Shown: positions 1-8,885, counted from the stretch's first letter. The stretch: 64,000 bases of DNA from Thalassobacillus sp043497085 (GCA_043497085.1 JBIEKI010000003.1), one strand, 5' to 3'. The notes: generated by a model from the sequence alone, not told the origin. Numbers and translations are program-made.

Positions 1-207
1 ATAGGATATGGCGCTACATAAATGTTGTAAGCTATGTTTTCCAACGGAGTCTTTTAATAAAGTACAAAGACTCAAGAACATCTCCGGCTTAAGTTTACCG
101 GAACGCTTTAAAAAGCCTGTTTCTTTACCTGTTTGTCTAACAAAGTTGTAGTTAAATGTTTCATGAATAGCTTGAGCCATGGACCGAATGTGTTTCATTA
201 GTTTCAT
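1..207 (-). mobile_element. IS4-family-like transposase, N-terminal fragment (cut by window start)
   Basis: An open frame on the minus strand starts at ATG 207 (or ATG 198) and runs off the window edge, giving about 69 residues. It includes the segment RQTGKETGFLKRSGKL, followed by a short helical stretch (MFLSLCTLLKDSVGK). This resembles the N-terminus of IS4-type DDE transposases, where a RETGF-KR-(R)KL motif precedes the catalytic domain; the DDE residues lie outside the window. An AAGGAAGG ribosome binding site stands just upstream of ATG 207. The family call rests on remembered motif resemblance. Whether the element is intact cannot be judged because only its 5' end is visible. Confidence 0.6.
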
Positions 208-213
208 AAAATC

Positions 214-245
214 ATCCTTCCTTAGAAAATTCTTGAAGGAAGGAT
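214..245 (-). promoter_or_regulatory. Hairpin sequestering the transposase ribosome binding site
   Basis: A perfect 10 bp inverted repeat (ATCCTTCCTT at 214-223, AAGGAAGGAT at 236-245) with a 12 nt loop lies just upstream of the transposase start. On the minus-strand transcript the 3' arm contains the AAGGAAGG Shine-Dalgarno sequence, so the hairpin would hide it. Insertion sequences commonly use such hairpins to block translation from read-through transcripts. That function is inferred here from position and pairing. Confidence 0.55.
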
Positions 246-289
246 AACTTATATAAAGGGAGATACAAAAATTTTAGAGCTTAGCTTGA

Positions 290-520
290 CGGCTATGGGG
301 AAACGGTGAGACTCCCGTGGGAGATGGATCTAGGCAAGACCCCGGAAGACGAAGTCTGAGGAGGCTTGCCAGTTCCCCCACAGGAAAGCGAACTGTTTCC
401 CAGCCTCCCTTCTCACGATTCAGTGACGGACCCAAATTATCTCGGAATCGAGTCTTCCACAATTTGGTCCTATAGTTGAATAGGCCTATTGTGAAAATTA
501 ACAACGTTTAAAAGTGCGTT
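290..520 (+). repeat. Dispersed composite repeat, copy A (half copy)
   Basis: One plus-oriented core unit (about 297-401) begins GGGGAAACGGTGAGACTCC, contains AGACCCCGGAAGACGAAGTC, and ends CTGTTTCCC. It is followed by the R flank (about 425-515: CTCGGAATCGAGTCTTCC, then TTGAATAGGCC). The same core and R flank recur near 14.4, 30.0, 38.5 and 57.3 kb. The minus-oriented unit and L flank found at the full loci are missing here; their place is taken by the transposase fragment side. The 246-569 interval holds no convincing gene. Confidence 0.7.
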
Positions 521-528
521 TCCAATAA

Positions 529-562
529 AAAAAGCATCTGGTTATAAGACCAGATGCTTTTT
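529..562 (-). terminator. Intrinsic terminator after tRNA-Arg
   Basis: A 14 bp perfect stem (529-542 pairs with 549-562) with loop TATAAG and A/T-rich outer arms forms a rho-independent terminator. It lies immediately downstream of the minus-strand tRNA and would also work in the other direction. Confidence 0.85.
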
Positions 563-569
563 AATATAG

Positions 570-643
570 CGCGCCCGAGAGGATTCGAACCTCCGACACA
601 TAGAACCGGAATCTATAGCTCTATCCAGCTGAGCTACGGGCGC
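570..643 (-). tRNA. tRNA-Arg, anticodon CCG
   Basis: The minus strand folds as a 74 nt tRNA. The acceptor stem is GCGCCCG/CGGGCGC with discriminator G. The D-arm contains TAGCTCAGCTGGATAGAGC. The anticodon stem-loop is ATAGA-TTCCGGT-TCTAT, and the T-arm contains GGTTCGAATCC. Anticodon CCG reads the arginine codon CGG. The 3' CCA is not encoded. It appears to be a single-gene unit with its own terminator. Confidence 0.95.
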
Positions 644-807
644 AAAATGACATGCATTGATTATTATAAGCACATAAGCGCAAAAACGCAAGAATTAATT
701 CTACCTTTTACACTGTTTCCATCCATTTATTGAAGGTCATTGAATTATTTTAATTATCTCACTATTTTTGAGAAAAAAGAGATTTAATTCGTAATTTTCA
801 GAATTTA

Positions 808-815
808 TGTATAAT
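808..815 (+). promoter_or_regulatory. Possible -10 element of the peptide transporter operon
   Basis: TATAAT at 810-815, directly preceded by TG, lies 46 bp before the first transporter gene. No good -35 hexamer is seen at 16-18 bp spacing, so this is a tentative SigA promoter. The rest of 644-861 is AT-rich with no gene visible. Confidence 0.4.
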
Positions 816-861
816 AAAAGGCACATCAAATTTAGAAGTTCTTGTCACAAGGAGGATCGCT

Positions 862-1863
862 ATGGCTGATCATCTTCCTATTTTGGAAGTAGAAGATTTA
901 CATACCCATTTTTTTACGAAATCTGGTGTCGTCAAAGCTGTCGATGGCGTTAGCTTTTCGGTTAAACCAGGAGAAACATTAGGAATAGTCGGGGAATCCG
1001 GCTCCGGTAAAAGTATCACCGCCATGTCGGTGATGAAATTGGTTCCATCGCCCCCAGGGAAAATTGTCTCCGGGGATATCCGTTTCAATGGAGAAAGCTT
1101 ATTACTAAAAAAAGAAAAGGAAATGCGAAAAATACGCGGGAAAGACATTTCGATGATATTCCAGGATCCAATGACTTCCTTGAACCCCGTATTCTCCGTT
1201 GAGAAACAGATGATGGAGACGATTCTTACGCACGAAAATATGAATAAACAACAAGCACGCAACCGCGCCATTGAATTGCTTGACTTAGTTGGTATTCCTG
1301 ATGCCTCCAAGCGGTTAAAAAACTATCCGCATGAATTCAGCGGGGGGATGCGGCAGCGTGTCATGATTGCAATAGCACTAGCCTGTAATCCGAAGGTGCT
1401 GATAGCGGATGAACCCACTACTGCACTTGATGTTACCATCCAGGCGCAAATACTCGATTTACTAAAAAAACTGCAGCAAGAACTAGGAATGGCGATCATC
1501 ATGATCACCCACGATCTTGGTGTAGTAGCAGAAGTCTGCGACCGTGTAATGGTCATGTATGCTGGTAAACCGGTAGAATTTTCAAGTGTCAAGGAATTAT
1601 TTGACCAGCCCAAACACCCTTATACTTGGGGTTTATTATCATCTATCCCTCAGATTCACAATCGCAAAGAAAGATTGGAAGCGATCAAAGGTCTTCCACC
1701 TGATTTACGAGACTTACCGAAAGGCTGCAGTTTCGCTCCTCGTTGCACGCATGTTAAAGAAGAATGTCTGACAAAGGATCCTGCACTATTGGAAGACGAA
1801 ACAGACCACTTTGTCCGCTGCCTACTGTATGAACAGGAAGAGAAGGTGATCATCCATGAGTGA
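862..1863 (+). CDS. appD: Peptide ABC transporter ATP-binding protein (AppD/DppD/OppD type)
   Basis: This 333 aa cytoplasmic ATPase energises peptide import together with the next four genes. Visible motifs are Walker A GESGSGKS (about residue 44), Q-loop MIFQDPMTSLNP, signature FSGGMRQR, and Walker B VLIADEPTTALD with H-loop ITHDLGVV. The C-terminal oligopeptide-transporter extension carries the Cys-containing GCSFAPRCTHVKEEC motif typical of OppD/DppD proteins. RBS AAGGAGG precedes ATG 862. It overlaps the next gene by 8 nt, so the two ATPases are probably translationally coupled. The gene order D-F-A-B-C is that of the B. subtilis app operon. The substrate class (dipeptide or oligopeptide) is not settled by the ATPase. 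Confidence 0.9.
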   Translation: MADHLPILEVEDLHTHFFTKSGVVKAVDGVSFSVKPGETLGIVGESGSGKSITAMSVMKLVPSPPGKIVSGDIRFNGESLLLKKEKEMRKIRGKDISMIFQDPMTSLNPVFSVEKQMMETILTHENMNKQQARNRAIELLDLVGIPDASKRLKNYPHEFSGGMRQRVMIAIALACNPKVLIADEPTTALDVTIQAQILDLLKKLQQELGMAIIMITHDLGVVAEVCDRVMVMYAGKPVEFSSVKELFDQPKHPYTWGLLSSIPQIHNRKERLEAIKGLPPDLRDLPKGCSFAPRCTHVKEECLTKDPALLEDETDHFVRCLLYEQEEKVIIHE

Positions 1864-2857
1864 ACTATTACGCGTTCAAAATCTAAAAAAACATTTTCCT
1901 ATATATAAAGGGGCAGTTTTCCCGAAAAAGATAGGGGCTGTACAGGCGGTCGATGGGATCTCTCTTACGGTCAAAAAAGGGGAAACCCTGGGGTTGGTCG
2001 GAGAAAGCGGATGTGGAAAGTCTACTGCCGGCAGAACCATACTAAAATTGCTCGATCCAACGGAAGGGCAAATCATTTATAAAGGACAGGACATTACCAA
2101 TGTCAAAGGTGAGGAGCTACGGAAGCTGCGAAAAGAAATGCAATTGATTTTCCAGGACCCATATGCTTCCTTAAATCCCCGTAAAACCATCGAGCAGACA
2201 GTGACAGAACCGATGAAAATTTTCGGAATGTCAAAAGAAAAACGACAGCAAAAACTGGATCGCCTGTTAGAAGTAGTCGGACTCGATACTTATCATAAAT
2301 ACCGTTATCCGCATGAATTCAGTGGAGGACAACGGCAGCGTATCGGGATTGCCAGAGCATTGGCACTGGATCCAGAATTGATTATCTGTGATGAACCAGT
2401 CTCTGCACTGGATGTTTCCATCCAGGCCCAGGTTATCAATCTGATGGAAGATTTACAGAAGGAATTCAACCTTACTTATATCTTCATCGCTCATGATTTA
2501 AGTGTCGTTCATCATATCAGTGACCGCGTAGCAGTCATGTACCTTGGTGAAATCGTTGAAAGCGGGGAAGTCGAAGAACTTTATGGGGATCCGAAACACC
2601 CTTATACAAAAGCTTTACTGTCATCCATTCCCGAGGCCCGCCCTGTAGAAAAACGGGAACGGATCATGCTTCAAGGAGACCTTCCCTCTCCTTCCAACCC
2701 ACCACAGGGATGTAAGTTCCACACGAGGTGTCCATGGGCAGAAGATATATGCAAACAGAAAAAGCCGGTCTTAAAACAAGTTCCCGGTGCGGAACATCAA
2801 GTAGCCTGTCATCTTGTTAAGGAGGTGGTAGAAGAAACGGAACCGACACCTGTCTAA
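1856..2857 (+). CDS. appF: Peptide ABC transporter ATP-binding protein (AppF/DppF/OppF type)
   Basis: This is the second ATPase of the transporter, 333 aa. It has Walker A GESGCGKST, Q-loop LIFQDPYASLNPR, signature FSGGQRQRIGIARAL, Walker B LIICDEPVSALD, and the C-terminal CKFHTRCPWAEDIC cysteine motif of OppF/DppF proteins. It pairs with the preceding ATPase as the usual heterodimer below the two permeases. ATG 1856 lies inside the end of the upstream gene, with a GGAAGAGAAGG-like RBS before it. A 39 bp gap separates it from the binding-protein gene. Confidence 0.9.
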   Translation: MSELLRVQNLKKHFPIYKGAVFPKKIGAVQAVDGISLTVKKGETLGLVGESGCGKSTAGRTILKLLDPTEGQIIYKGQDITNVKGEELRKLRKEMQLIFQDPYASLNPRKTIEQTVTEPMKIFGMSKEKRQQKLDRLLEVVGLDTYHKYRYPHEFSGGQRQRIGIARALALDPELIICDEPVSALDVSIQAQVINLMEDLQKEFNLTYIFIAHDLSVVHHISDRVAVMYLGEIVESGEVEELYGDPKHPYTKALLSSIPEARPVEKRERIMLQGDLPSPSNPPQGCKFHTRCPWAEDICKQKKPVLKQVPGAEHQVACHLVKEVVEETEPTPV

Positions 2858-2896
2858 TACTTACTTTTATTAAATTCCAATAAGGGGGAACTAATT

Positions 2897-4534
2897 GTGA
2901 AGAAAAAAGCACTTTGGATGTTACTGACACTGTTTGCACTGATGGTGCTGGTAGTCGCTGGATGCAGCAGTAACGATGAAGCTAATTCAGAAGGTGATTC
3001 TGACAACCAGGATACTACTGATTCAGCTGAGGAAGGCAGCGGCGGAAGCGATACATTCGTATTCGGTCGTGGAGCAGACTCCGAACAACTGGACCCTTCC
3101 AAGGTTACAGATGGTGAGTCCATTTATGTCACCAACCAGATTTATGACACACTTGTCCGCTATGAACAGGAAGGAACAGAAGTGAAACCTGCTTTGGCTT
3201 CCGAATGGAAAACCAGTGAAGACGGCCTGAAATGGACATTCCAACTACGTGATGATGTAAAATTCCACGATGGAACCGACTTCACTGCTGAAGATGTCGT
3301 ATTCAACTTTGAACGATGGACAGAAGGAGCAGAATATGTCTATTACGGTTACATGTTCGGCGCATCTGAAGAAGATCCAGGCGGAATCATCGAAAAGGTA
3401 GAGGCTACAGGGGACTACGAAGTCACTTTCACTCTCTCTGAGCCAAATGCACCATTTTTGAACACACTTGCGATGCCTCCTTTCGGTATTGCCAGTCCTG
3501 ATGCAATAAAAGAGCATGGGGAAGACTACTTCAAAAACCCAGTAGGTACTGGTCCATTCGTATTTGAAGAATGGAAGCAGGATGACAGCATTACATTGTC
3601 TAAAAATGAAGATTACTTTGGCGATGCAGCAAAAGTAGATACAGTCATTTTCCGGGTTATTCCTGATAATGGCGCTCGCTTCATGGAACTTCAAGCTGGT
3701 TCTATTGATGCAATGAACGGGATGAATCCACAGGATATCCAACAGGCAGAAGATGATGATGCCCTTCAAATCATCCGTCGCCCATCCATGAACGTTTCTT
3801 ACATGGCAATGAACACAGATAAAGAAGGTCCATTGAAAGACAAGAAAGTCCGTCAGGCGATCAACATGGCAATTGATAAAGATAAATTGCTGTCATTATT
3901 TGAAGGAATCGGGAAGCCAGCTAAAAACCCAATGCCACCATCCCTTTGGGGATATAACGATGACATCGAAGACTATGGCTACGATGTCGAAAAAGCAAAA
4001 TCATTGCTTGCTGAAGCAGGATATGGCGATGGCATGAGCTTGACACTTTATACCATGTCTAACCCACGCCCTTACTTGCCGCAGCCGAAATTTGCTGCGC
4101 AGGCTATCCAGGAAATGCTTAAAGAAGTAAATGTCGAAGTAGAAATCGTTGAAAACGAATGGGATTCTCACCTAAGTGCGACCGAAAATGGCGACCATGA
4201 TATGGCGTTCCTTGGCTGGACTGGTGACAATGGTGACCCTGACAACTTCCTGTATGTCCTTTTGGATAAGGATAATGCAAAGAAAGGTTCTGCAGGAAAC
4301 ATCGCCTTCTATAAAAACGATGAACTGCACGATATCCTGAAAAAAGCGCAAACTGAGCTGGATCAGGATAAACGTACCAGTCTTTATAAAGAAGCGCAGG
4401 AAATCATTCATGAAGATGCACCTTGGTTCCCAATCGCTCATACAACACCACCGCTTGCTGTTAAGAAAGAGGTCAAGAATTACATCCCTCACCCTACAGG
4501 AAGTGAACCGTTCAACTATTTAGAATTGAACTAA
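2897..4534 (+). CDS. appA: Peptide-binding lipoprotein of the ABC transporter (SBP family 5)
   Basis: This 545 aa extracellular solute-binding lipoprotein starts at GTG 2897 behind AAGGGGG. A signal peptide ends in lipobox VVAGC (Cys about 23), followed by an acidic Ser/Asp/Glu-rich linker. The mature part is SBP_bac_5; segments such as PPSLWGYNDD, FLGWTGDNGDPDNF and PVGTGPF closely match dipeptide-binding DppA proteins. Dipeptides or short peptides are therefore the likely ligands, although the operon order is app-like. The lipid anchor keeps the protein at the outer face of the membrane, where it feeds the two permeases. The symbol is by synteny; dppA/dppE would be equally defensible. Confidence 0.88.
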   Translation: MKKKALWMLLTLFALMVLVVAGCSSNDEANSEGDSDNQDTTDSAEEGSGGSDTFVFGRGADSEQLDPSKVTDGESIYVTNQIYDTLVRYEQEGTEVKPALASEWKTSEDGLKWTFQLRDDVKFHDGTDFTAEDVVFNFERWTEGAEYVYYGYMFGASEEDPGGIIEKVEATGDYEVTFTLSEPNAPFLNTLAMPPFGIASPDAIKEHGEDYFKNPVGTGPFVFEEWKQDDSITLSKNEDYFGDAAKVDTVIFRVIPDNGARFMELQAGSIDAMNGMNPQDIQQAEDDDALQIIRRPSMNVSYMAMNTDKEGPLKDKKVRQAINMAIDKDKLLSLFEGIGKPAKNPMPPSLWGYNDDIEDYGYDVEKAKSLLAEAGYGDGMSLTLYTMSNPRPYLPQPKFAAQAIQEMLKEVNVEVEIVENEWDSHLSATENGDHDMAFLGWTGDNGDPDNFLYVLLDKDNAKKGSAGNIAFYKNDELHDILKKAQTELDQDKRTSLYKEAQEIIHEDAPWFPIAHTTPPLAVKKEVKNYIPHPTGSEPFNYLELN

Positions 4535-4544
4535 TTGAGGTTAA

Positions 4545-4657
4545 TGGAAGGGAAATTCCCTTCCCCCTCCCTTACGATCAGGCAAAGAAAAAGGCTGTAG
4601 GAAAACAAAGGGATGGATTCCTATTCAATAGGATTCTTCCCTTTGCACAGCTTTTTA
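4545..4657 (+). promoter_or_regulatory. Intra-operon hairpins between binding protein and permease (attenuator-like)
   Basis: The 142 bp gap holds a short hairpin (GGAAGGGAA/TTCCCTTCC, 4546-4564). A long interrupted stem follows at about 4588-4655: AAAAGGCTGT pairs with ACAGCTTTT, CAAAGGGA with TCCCTTTG, and an inner AT-rich stem sits inside, followed by a T-run. Such structures after binding-protein genes usually let that gene be expressed more strongly than the permeases, by partial termination or mRNA protection. The function is inferred. Confidence 0.6.
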
Positions 4658-4676
4658 AATTTTGGAGGAATGCAGC

Positions 4677-5681
4677 ATGCTCAATTATATTATCAGACGT
4701 CTTGTTTCATTGATACCCGTCGTCATCGGTGTATCGATACTTGCTTTTTCACTCATGCACCTGGTTCCAGGAGACCCTGCCAGAAGTATTCTTGGAGAAA
4801 AAGCTACGGAAACCCAGCTGGAATTGCTGCGGGAAGAATTGAATTTAAATGATCCTCTCATTGTCCAATATGGTAATTTCATGGGGAAAATCGCCACTGG
4901 AGACCTTGGCGAATCTATTAAATCCAAAGAATCGGTTGCGTCCGAAATCGGCGGACGTTTACCAGCAACGATCGAATTGACACTGTTCGCTATGACAGTC
5001 GCTGTCGTAGTCGGAGTGCTTGCCGGAGTCATTGCTGCCGTAAAACAATACTCTTGGTTTGACAACCTCAGTATGAGTGGAGCATTATTCGGTGTTTCGA
5101 TGCCGATATTTTGGCTAGGCTTGATGATGATTTGGCTATTTTCTGTGGAGTTGAATTGGTTGCCGCCATCCGGAAGGCTATCCAATGATATTGAGTTGAC
5201 AACCATTACCAATCTATATTTGGTAGACAGCATCCTGACCTTGAATGGAGAAGCATTCGTCGATGCACTGCGGCATCTGTTGATGCCAGGAATAGCGCTT
5301 GCCACTATCCCAATGGCTATCATCGCTCGTATGACCCGTTCAAGCATGTTAGAAGTCATGAAGCAGGACTACATACGAACCGCCAACGCAAAAGGGTTAG
5401 CCAGCCGATTGGTTGTCTTTCAACATGCATTAAAAAACGCTTCCCTTCCGGTTCTCACTGTCATTGGATTGCAGTTTGGATTCCTCTTAGGAGGCGCTGT
5501 CTTGACAGAAACGATTTTCTCCTGGCCGGGAGTAGGCCGTTATGTCGTTGATGCCATCCTCAGCCGGGATTACCCTGTTGTACAAAGTACCATATTGATT
5601 ATCGCTGTCATTTTCGTGTTGGTGAATTTGATCACCGATATCCTTTATACGTTATTCGACCCTAGAATCAAACTGGATTAG
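4677..5681 (+). CDS. appB: Peptide ABC transporter permease (AppB/DppB/OppB type)
   Basis: This 334 aa integral membrane permease has a first membrane segment right at the N-terminus (RRLVSLIPVVIGVSILAF), followed by the family motif HLVPGDPAR. The periplasmic region comes next, and several TM segments surround the EAA-type coupling loop (DYIRTANAKGL). ATG 4677 is preferred because GGAGG at 4664-4668 stands 8 nt before it; the longer frame from TTG 4662 would place the RBS inside the gene. It pairs with the next gene to form the transmembrane channel. Confidence 0.9.
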   Translation: MLNYIIRRLVSLIPVVIGVSILAFSLMHLVPGDPARSILGEKATETQLELLREELNLNDPLIVQYGNFMGKIATGDLGESIKSKESVASEIGGRLPATIELTLFAMTVAVVVGVLAGVIAAVKQYSWFDNLSMSGALFGVSMPIFWLGLMMIWLFSVELNWLPPSGRLSNDIELTTITNLYLVDSILTLNGEAFVDALRHLLMPGIALATIPMAIIARMTRSSMLEVMKQDYIRTANAKGLASRLVVFQHALKNASLPVLTVIGLQFGFLLGGAVLTETIFSWPGVGRYVVDAILSRDYPVVQSTILIIAVIFVLVNLITDILYTLFDPRIKLD

Positions 5682-5689
5682 GAAAGGAT

Positions 5690-6595
5690 GTGGAAACCTT
5701 GGCTGCAGAAGCAAAAGCGGATCAGATAGATCCAGCATTGAAGAAAAAAAAGAACTCGAGCCTTTGGCTTGATTCCTTATCCAGGGTAGTCAAAAGTAAA
5801 ACGTCATTAATCGGATTGATCATCATATCATTATTGATCATTATCGCGGCGTTCGCACCGCAAATCGCCACCCACTCGCCTACGGATCAAAGCATTATCG
5901 ATCGCTATCAGGCTCCTTCAGCGGAACATTGGCTAGGAACGGATGAACTCGGCCGGGATATATTTTCGCGAATCGTGCACGGTTCACGAATTACTATACA
6001 GATTGGAGTAATCACCGTGGGAATATCGATGATTGTCGGTGTATTTCTCGGAGCGGTAGCAGGTTTCTTCGGACGGTGGGTCGATCAGATTATCATGCGC
6101 CTGATTGACATTATGATGGCTTTCCCTAGTATTCTATTAGCGATTGCCTTAGTTGCCGTCTTAGGAAAAAGCTTGACCAATGCCATGATTGCCGTCGGTA
6201 TAGTCGGTGTGCCCCACTTTGCCAGAATTGTACGGTCGACTGTGCTTTCTGTAAAAGAAACGGAGTATATCGAAGCCTCCCGGGTCATCGGAGCTAAAAA
6301 CGGCAGGATCTTATTTTCTCATGTATTACCGAACTGCCTGGCACCGATTATCGTGCAGGCTACCCTGACGATAGGTACGGCTATTCTGGATGCAGCAGGT
6401 TTAAGTTTCCTAGGTTTAGGAGCACAACCGCCGCTCCCAGAATGGGGTGCCATGCTAAGTGATGGGCGATCGGCTCTCCAAACTGCCCCATGGGTGGTCA
6501 TGTTCCCGGGCTTCGCCATTCTACTGGTAGTGCTCGGATTCAACTTGTTGGGTGATGGCCTACGAGATGCACTCGACCCACGCTTGAAGCAATAA
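5690..6595 (+). CDS. appC: Peptide ABC transporter permease (AppC/DppC/OppC type)
   Basis: This 301 aa permease has a cytoplasmic N-terminus, a first TM at about 38-58, and the family sequence HWLGTDELGRDIFSR after it. The coupling loop is EYIEASRVIGAKNGRIL, and the C-terminus is LGDGLRDALDPRLKQ, all hallmarks of OppC/DppC. The start is uncertain: GTG 5690 is only 2 nt from AGGAAAGG, and TTG 5699 is better spaced. It is the last gene of the transporter operon, followed by a strong terminator. Confidence 0.88.
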   Translation: METLAAEAKADQIDPALKKKKNSSLWLDSLSRVVKSKTSLIGLIIISLLIIIAAFAPQIATHSPTDQSIIDRYQAPSAEHWLGTDELGRDIFSRIVHGSRITIQIGVITVGISMIVGVFLGAVAGFFGRWVDQIIMRLIDIMMAFPSILLAIALVAVLGKSLTNAMIAVGIVGVPHFARIVRSTVLSVKETEYIEASRVIGAKNGRILFSHVLPNCLAPIIVQATLTIGTAILDAAGLSFLGLGAQPPLPEWGAMLSDGRSALQTAPWVVMFPGFAILLVVLGFNLLGDGLRDALDPRLKQ

Positions 6596-6682
6596 GATAT
6601 TCCTCCTTGAAAAACAAGGAATGTTGCATAATTAGAATACCGGTTCCGTTATCCGTGAGAAACAATTAAACCAGCATATGAA

Positions 6683-6720
6683 ACGAGTATAAAACCACCA
6701 CGGTTTTATACTCGTTTTTT
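6683..6720 (+). terminator. Terminator of the peptide transporter operon
   Basis: A 14 bp perfect stem (6683-6696 with 6702-6715), loop ACCAC, then a T6 run to 6720. It stands 87 bp after the last permease gene. Apart from this hairpin and a possible -10 (GTAAAAT near 6835), nothing else was recognised in the 6596-6917 gap. Confidence 0.9.
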
Positions 6721-6917
6721 GCAGTTATATACTGGTCAACTTACGTTACTGGTCTTTTCAATTTTACTACGTAATATCCCCTTTTTTTAGCGCAGCTTCT
6801 CAAAAGCACCTTTCATTATTCAGAATATTTAAGTAAAATAGTACTAAAAGCAATTGGGACTAGTGACCTTTTTGTAAACAGGCTTAAGAATTAATAAAGC
6901 AGCAGGAGGAAATGCCT

Positions 6918-7508
6918 TTGAAAAAATACACAGTGCCCATTTTGTGTTTCATCATCAGTCTGGCAGTTATCGGCCATCATTCCTATCAAGCTTCCGGGCA
7001 ATCGATGTATATGTATCCGAATCTGCCTGCGCCAATTGGAAAAGAACCAATTCTAATCACTTCAGCAGGTCAGACCGTTGAAGGTGGCATCGTCCATAAA
7101 CTTTCCCAACAGCTCCATTTGGAAGCCGAATACCGTCCGAGAGCATTAGCAACCGATTTATATGAATATCAAACATTAGTGATCGTAACCGGCTATAGCT
7201 ATAATGGATTGTTACATAAGAAAAGAAAATTCAATCAAGAGCAGGAACGTATTCAAAAATTAATGAATGAAGCGGAAGCAGAAAGTATTCCAGTTATAAT
7301 TTTCGATCTCGATCTCCAATACCGTGATTACGAGGAAACCTGGTCTATATTGGAACATACCATCCCGTATGCTGATTATTTCATCGGTAAACGACATGAT
7401 GAATCGCCGGATGAATTGTTAGAGATGATCCGCAAACATAAAGTTAAATCTACTTTCGTCAATGAAATCGAAGATATGAAAACACCGTTTAATTCGGTAT
7501 TCAGATAG
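6918..7508 (+). CDS. Exported or membrane-anchored DUF6305-like protein
   Basis: This 196 aa protein has one N-terminal hydrophobic segment (YTVPILCFIISLAVI), so it is secreted or anchored outside. The body matches my memory of DUF6305: EPILITSAGQ near the N-terminus, then YQTLVIVTGYSYNG, a run of charged residues, PVIIFDLD and YADYFIGK. The alternation of beta strands suggests a Rossmann-like, ligand-binding-type fold. TTG 6918 is preferred over ATG 6912 because AGGAGGA ends at 6910, leaving 7 nt to TTG but only 1 nt to ATG. It is 12 bp from the kinase gene and probably forms one operon with it, so a sensory accessory role is inferred. No catalytic function can be assigned. Confidence 0.65.
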   Translation: MKKYTVPILCFIISLAVIGHHSYQASGQSMYMYPNLPAPIGKEPILITSAGQTVEGGIVHKLSQQLHLEAEYRPRALATDLYEYQTLVIVTGYSYNGLLHKKRKFNQEQERIQKLMNEAEAESIPVIIFDLDLQYRDYEETWSILEHTIPYADYFIGKRHDESPDELLEMIRKHKVKSTFVNEIEDMKTPFNSVFR

Positions 7509-7520
7509 GGGGACTACAGC

Positions 7521-8885
7521 ATGAAGCAGCCTACTCACCCATTCTGGGGGACCCTTGGAATCGTGCTTGTTTTCTATGGCATGCTTATCCCGGCGTTGAC
7601 GATGGATTGGTCTATGTTTATCTATGAAGAGATCGAACGCAGTCTTTATGAAGAGGACAGTGGAAAGTTACTGGTAACCGCTTTTGCTTATATCTCTCGT
7701 AATGTCATTATGTTTACGATGATCTTTTTCGGCACGTTGTGTCTGACTAGATTCCTGGGAGTAAGGATCACCACGGTACGCTTTCAAGTGATATTTACTG
7801 CTCTTTCCATAACAGCTGTTTTTGTATTAAATATTTTATATACAGAATATTATGCTTACCTGCCACATATTCTCACAATCGGCGTACTTTTATTTTTCAG
7901 CACCTACCTTCCAAAACAACGATATTTTGCCTGGACATTTTTGATATTGTTGATTTTGACAACCATTTCTGTTCAATGGCTTAACTTGATCCCCACTTTG
8001 AGCACGTATGGTTTTGGGACGAATGACCTTGCTGTAAGTTTGAAAACGGTTGATGAATTTTTAACAGATCATAATCTATTTAGAACCATCACTTTGGTAT
8101 TTTTTCTAATATTTTTTATTATCGCTGTCATTTTTACTACCTTGATTCACTTGTTCAATAAGCAAATCACTACGTTAAAGCTATATCAGGCGCAAGGGAA
8201 GGAATTGCAAAGAACAAGGAATGACTTAATAGAATCAAAAGTCTACCAGGAAATGCACACGCTGGTCCATGATTTGAAAACCCCACTGGTGGCCATCGAA
8301 GGGTTATTATCTTTAATGGAAATGAAAGTAAAAGCCGATGACCATAAATCGAAGAGTTATTTCTCCAGGATCAATCAATCGGTCGTTAAAATGAAGGAAA
8401 TGATTTCAGATATACTTTACGAGGATATCCGCAAGCAGATACCTGCCGAAGAATTACTCGATTATGTCATGAGCCACTTGAATACAGATGATCTGCCCAT
8501 CGATTTTGAAATCCATATTTCCGAGGATGTTCCTCCCCTCTATGTCAATAAAATCCGTTTTTCCAGAGCCATTTCCAATGTGCTGGAGAACTCGATGATT
8601 AATTTGCATGAGCGAGGAGGGAAAATCACCGTTGAAATTTACAAGGACAAAGATAACACTTGTATAAAGATTGAAGATAATGGTCCGGGAATCGAACGCG
8701 CCAACCTTGTTCATATATGGCAGGAAGGATTCAGTACAAAAAATTCTTCCGGCATCGGGCTGCCTTTTGTGAAACGGGTAGTAGAGAGCCACTCTGGAAC
8801 CATCGAAGTCTCCAGTGAACCGGGATCTCATACCATCACTACGATTACACTGCCTCAGAACTCTAGAAAGGAAGCGATAGGATGA
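7521..8885 (+). CDS. Membrane sensor histidine kinase with six-TM N-terminus
   Basis: This 454 aa kinase has about six hydrophobic segments in residues 8-215 and no extracellular PAS/Cache-sized loop. A coiled-coil-like linker (about 217-245) follows. The H-box HTLVHDLKTPL has its phospho-acceptor His near residue 252. Next come N-box ENSMIN, G1 DNGPGIERA, F-box WQEGFSTKN and G2 GIGLPFVKR. RBS AGGGGGA lies 8 nt before ATG 7521. The stop overlaps the response regulator start by 4 nt. The integral membrane sensor has no obvious domain of its own, so the neighbouring exported DUF6305-like protein may supply ligand recognition. Confidence 0.85.
   Translation: MKQPTHPFWGTLGIVLVFYGMLIPALTMDWSMFIYEEIERSLYEEDSGKLLVTAFAYISRNVIMFTMIFFGTLCLTRFLGVRITTVRFQVIFTALSITAVFVLNILYTEYYAYLPHILTIGVLLFFSTYLPKQRYFAWTFLILLILTTISVQWLNLIPTLSTYGFGTNDLAVSLKTVDEFLTDHNLFRTITLVFFLIFFIIAVIFTTLIHLFNKQITTLKLYQAQGKELQRTRNDLIESKVYQEMHTLVHDLKTPLVAIEGLLSLMEMKVKADDHKSKSYFSRINQSVVKMKEMISDILYEDIRKQIPAEELLDYVMSHLNTDDLPIDFEIHISEDVPPLYVNKIRFSRAISNVLENSMINLHERGGKITVEIYKDKDNTCIKIEDNGPGIERANLVHIWQEGFSTKNSSGIGLPFVKRVVESHSGTIEVSSEPGSHTITTITLPQNSRKEAIG

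Noticed and set aside
274..504. Minus-strand ORF of 76 codons in repeat copy A
   Set aside because: It lies in the repeated intergenic sequence, has no ribosome binding site, and comparable frames in other copies are not conserved.
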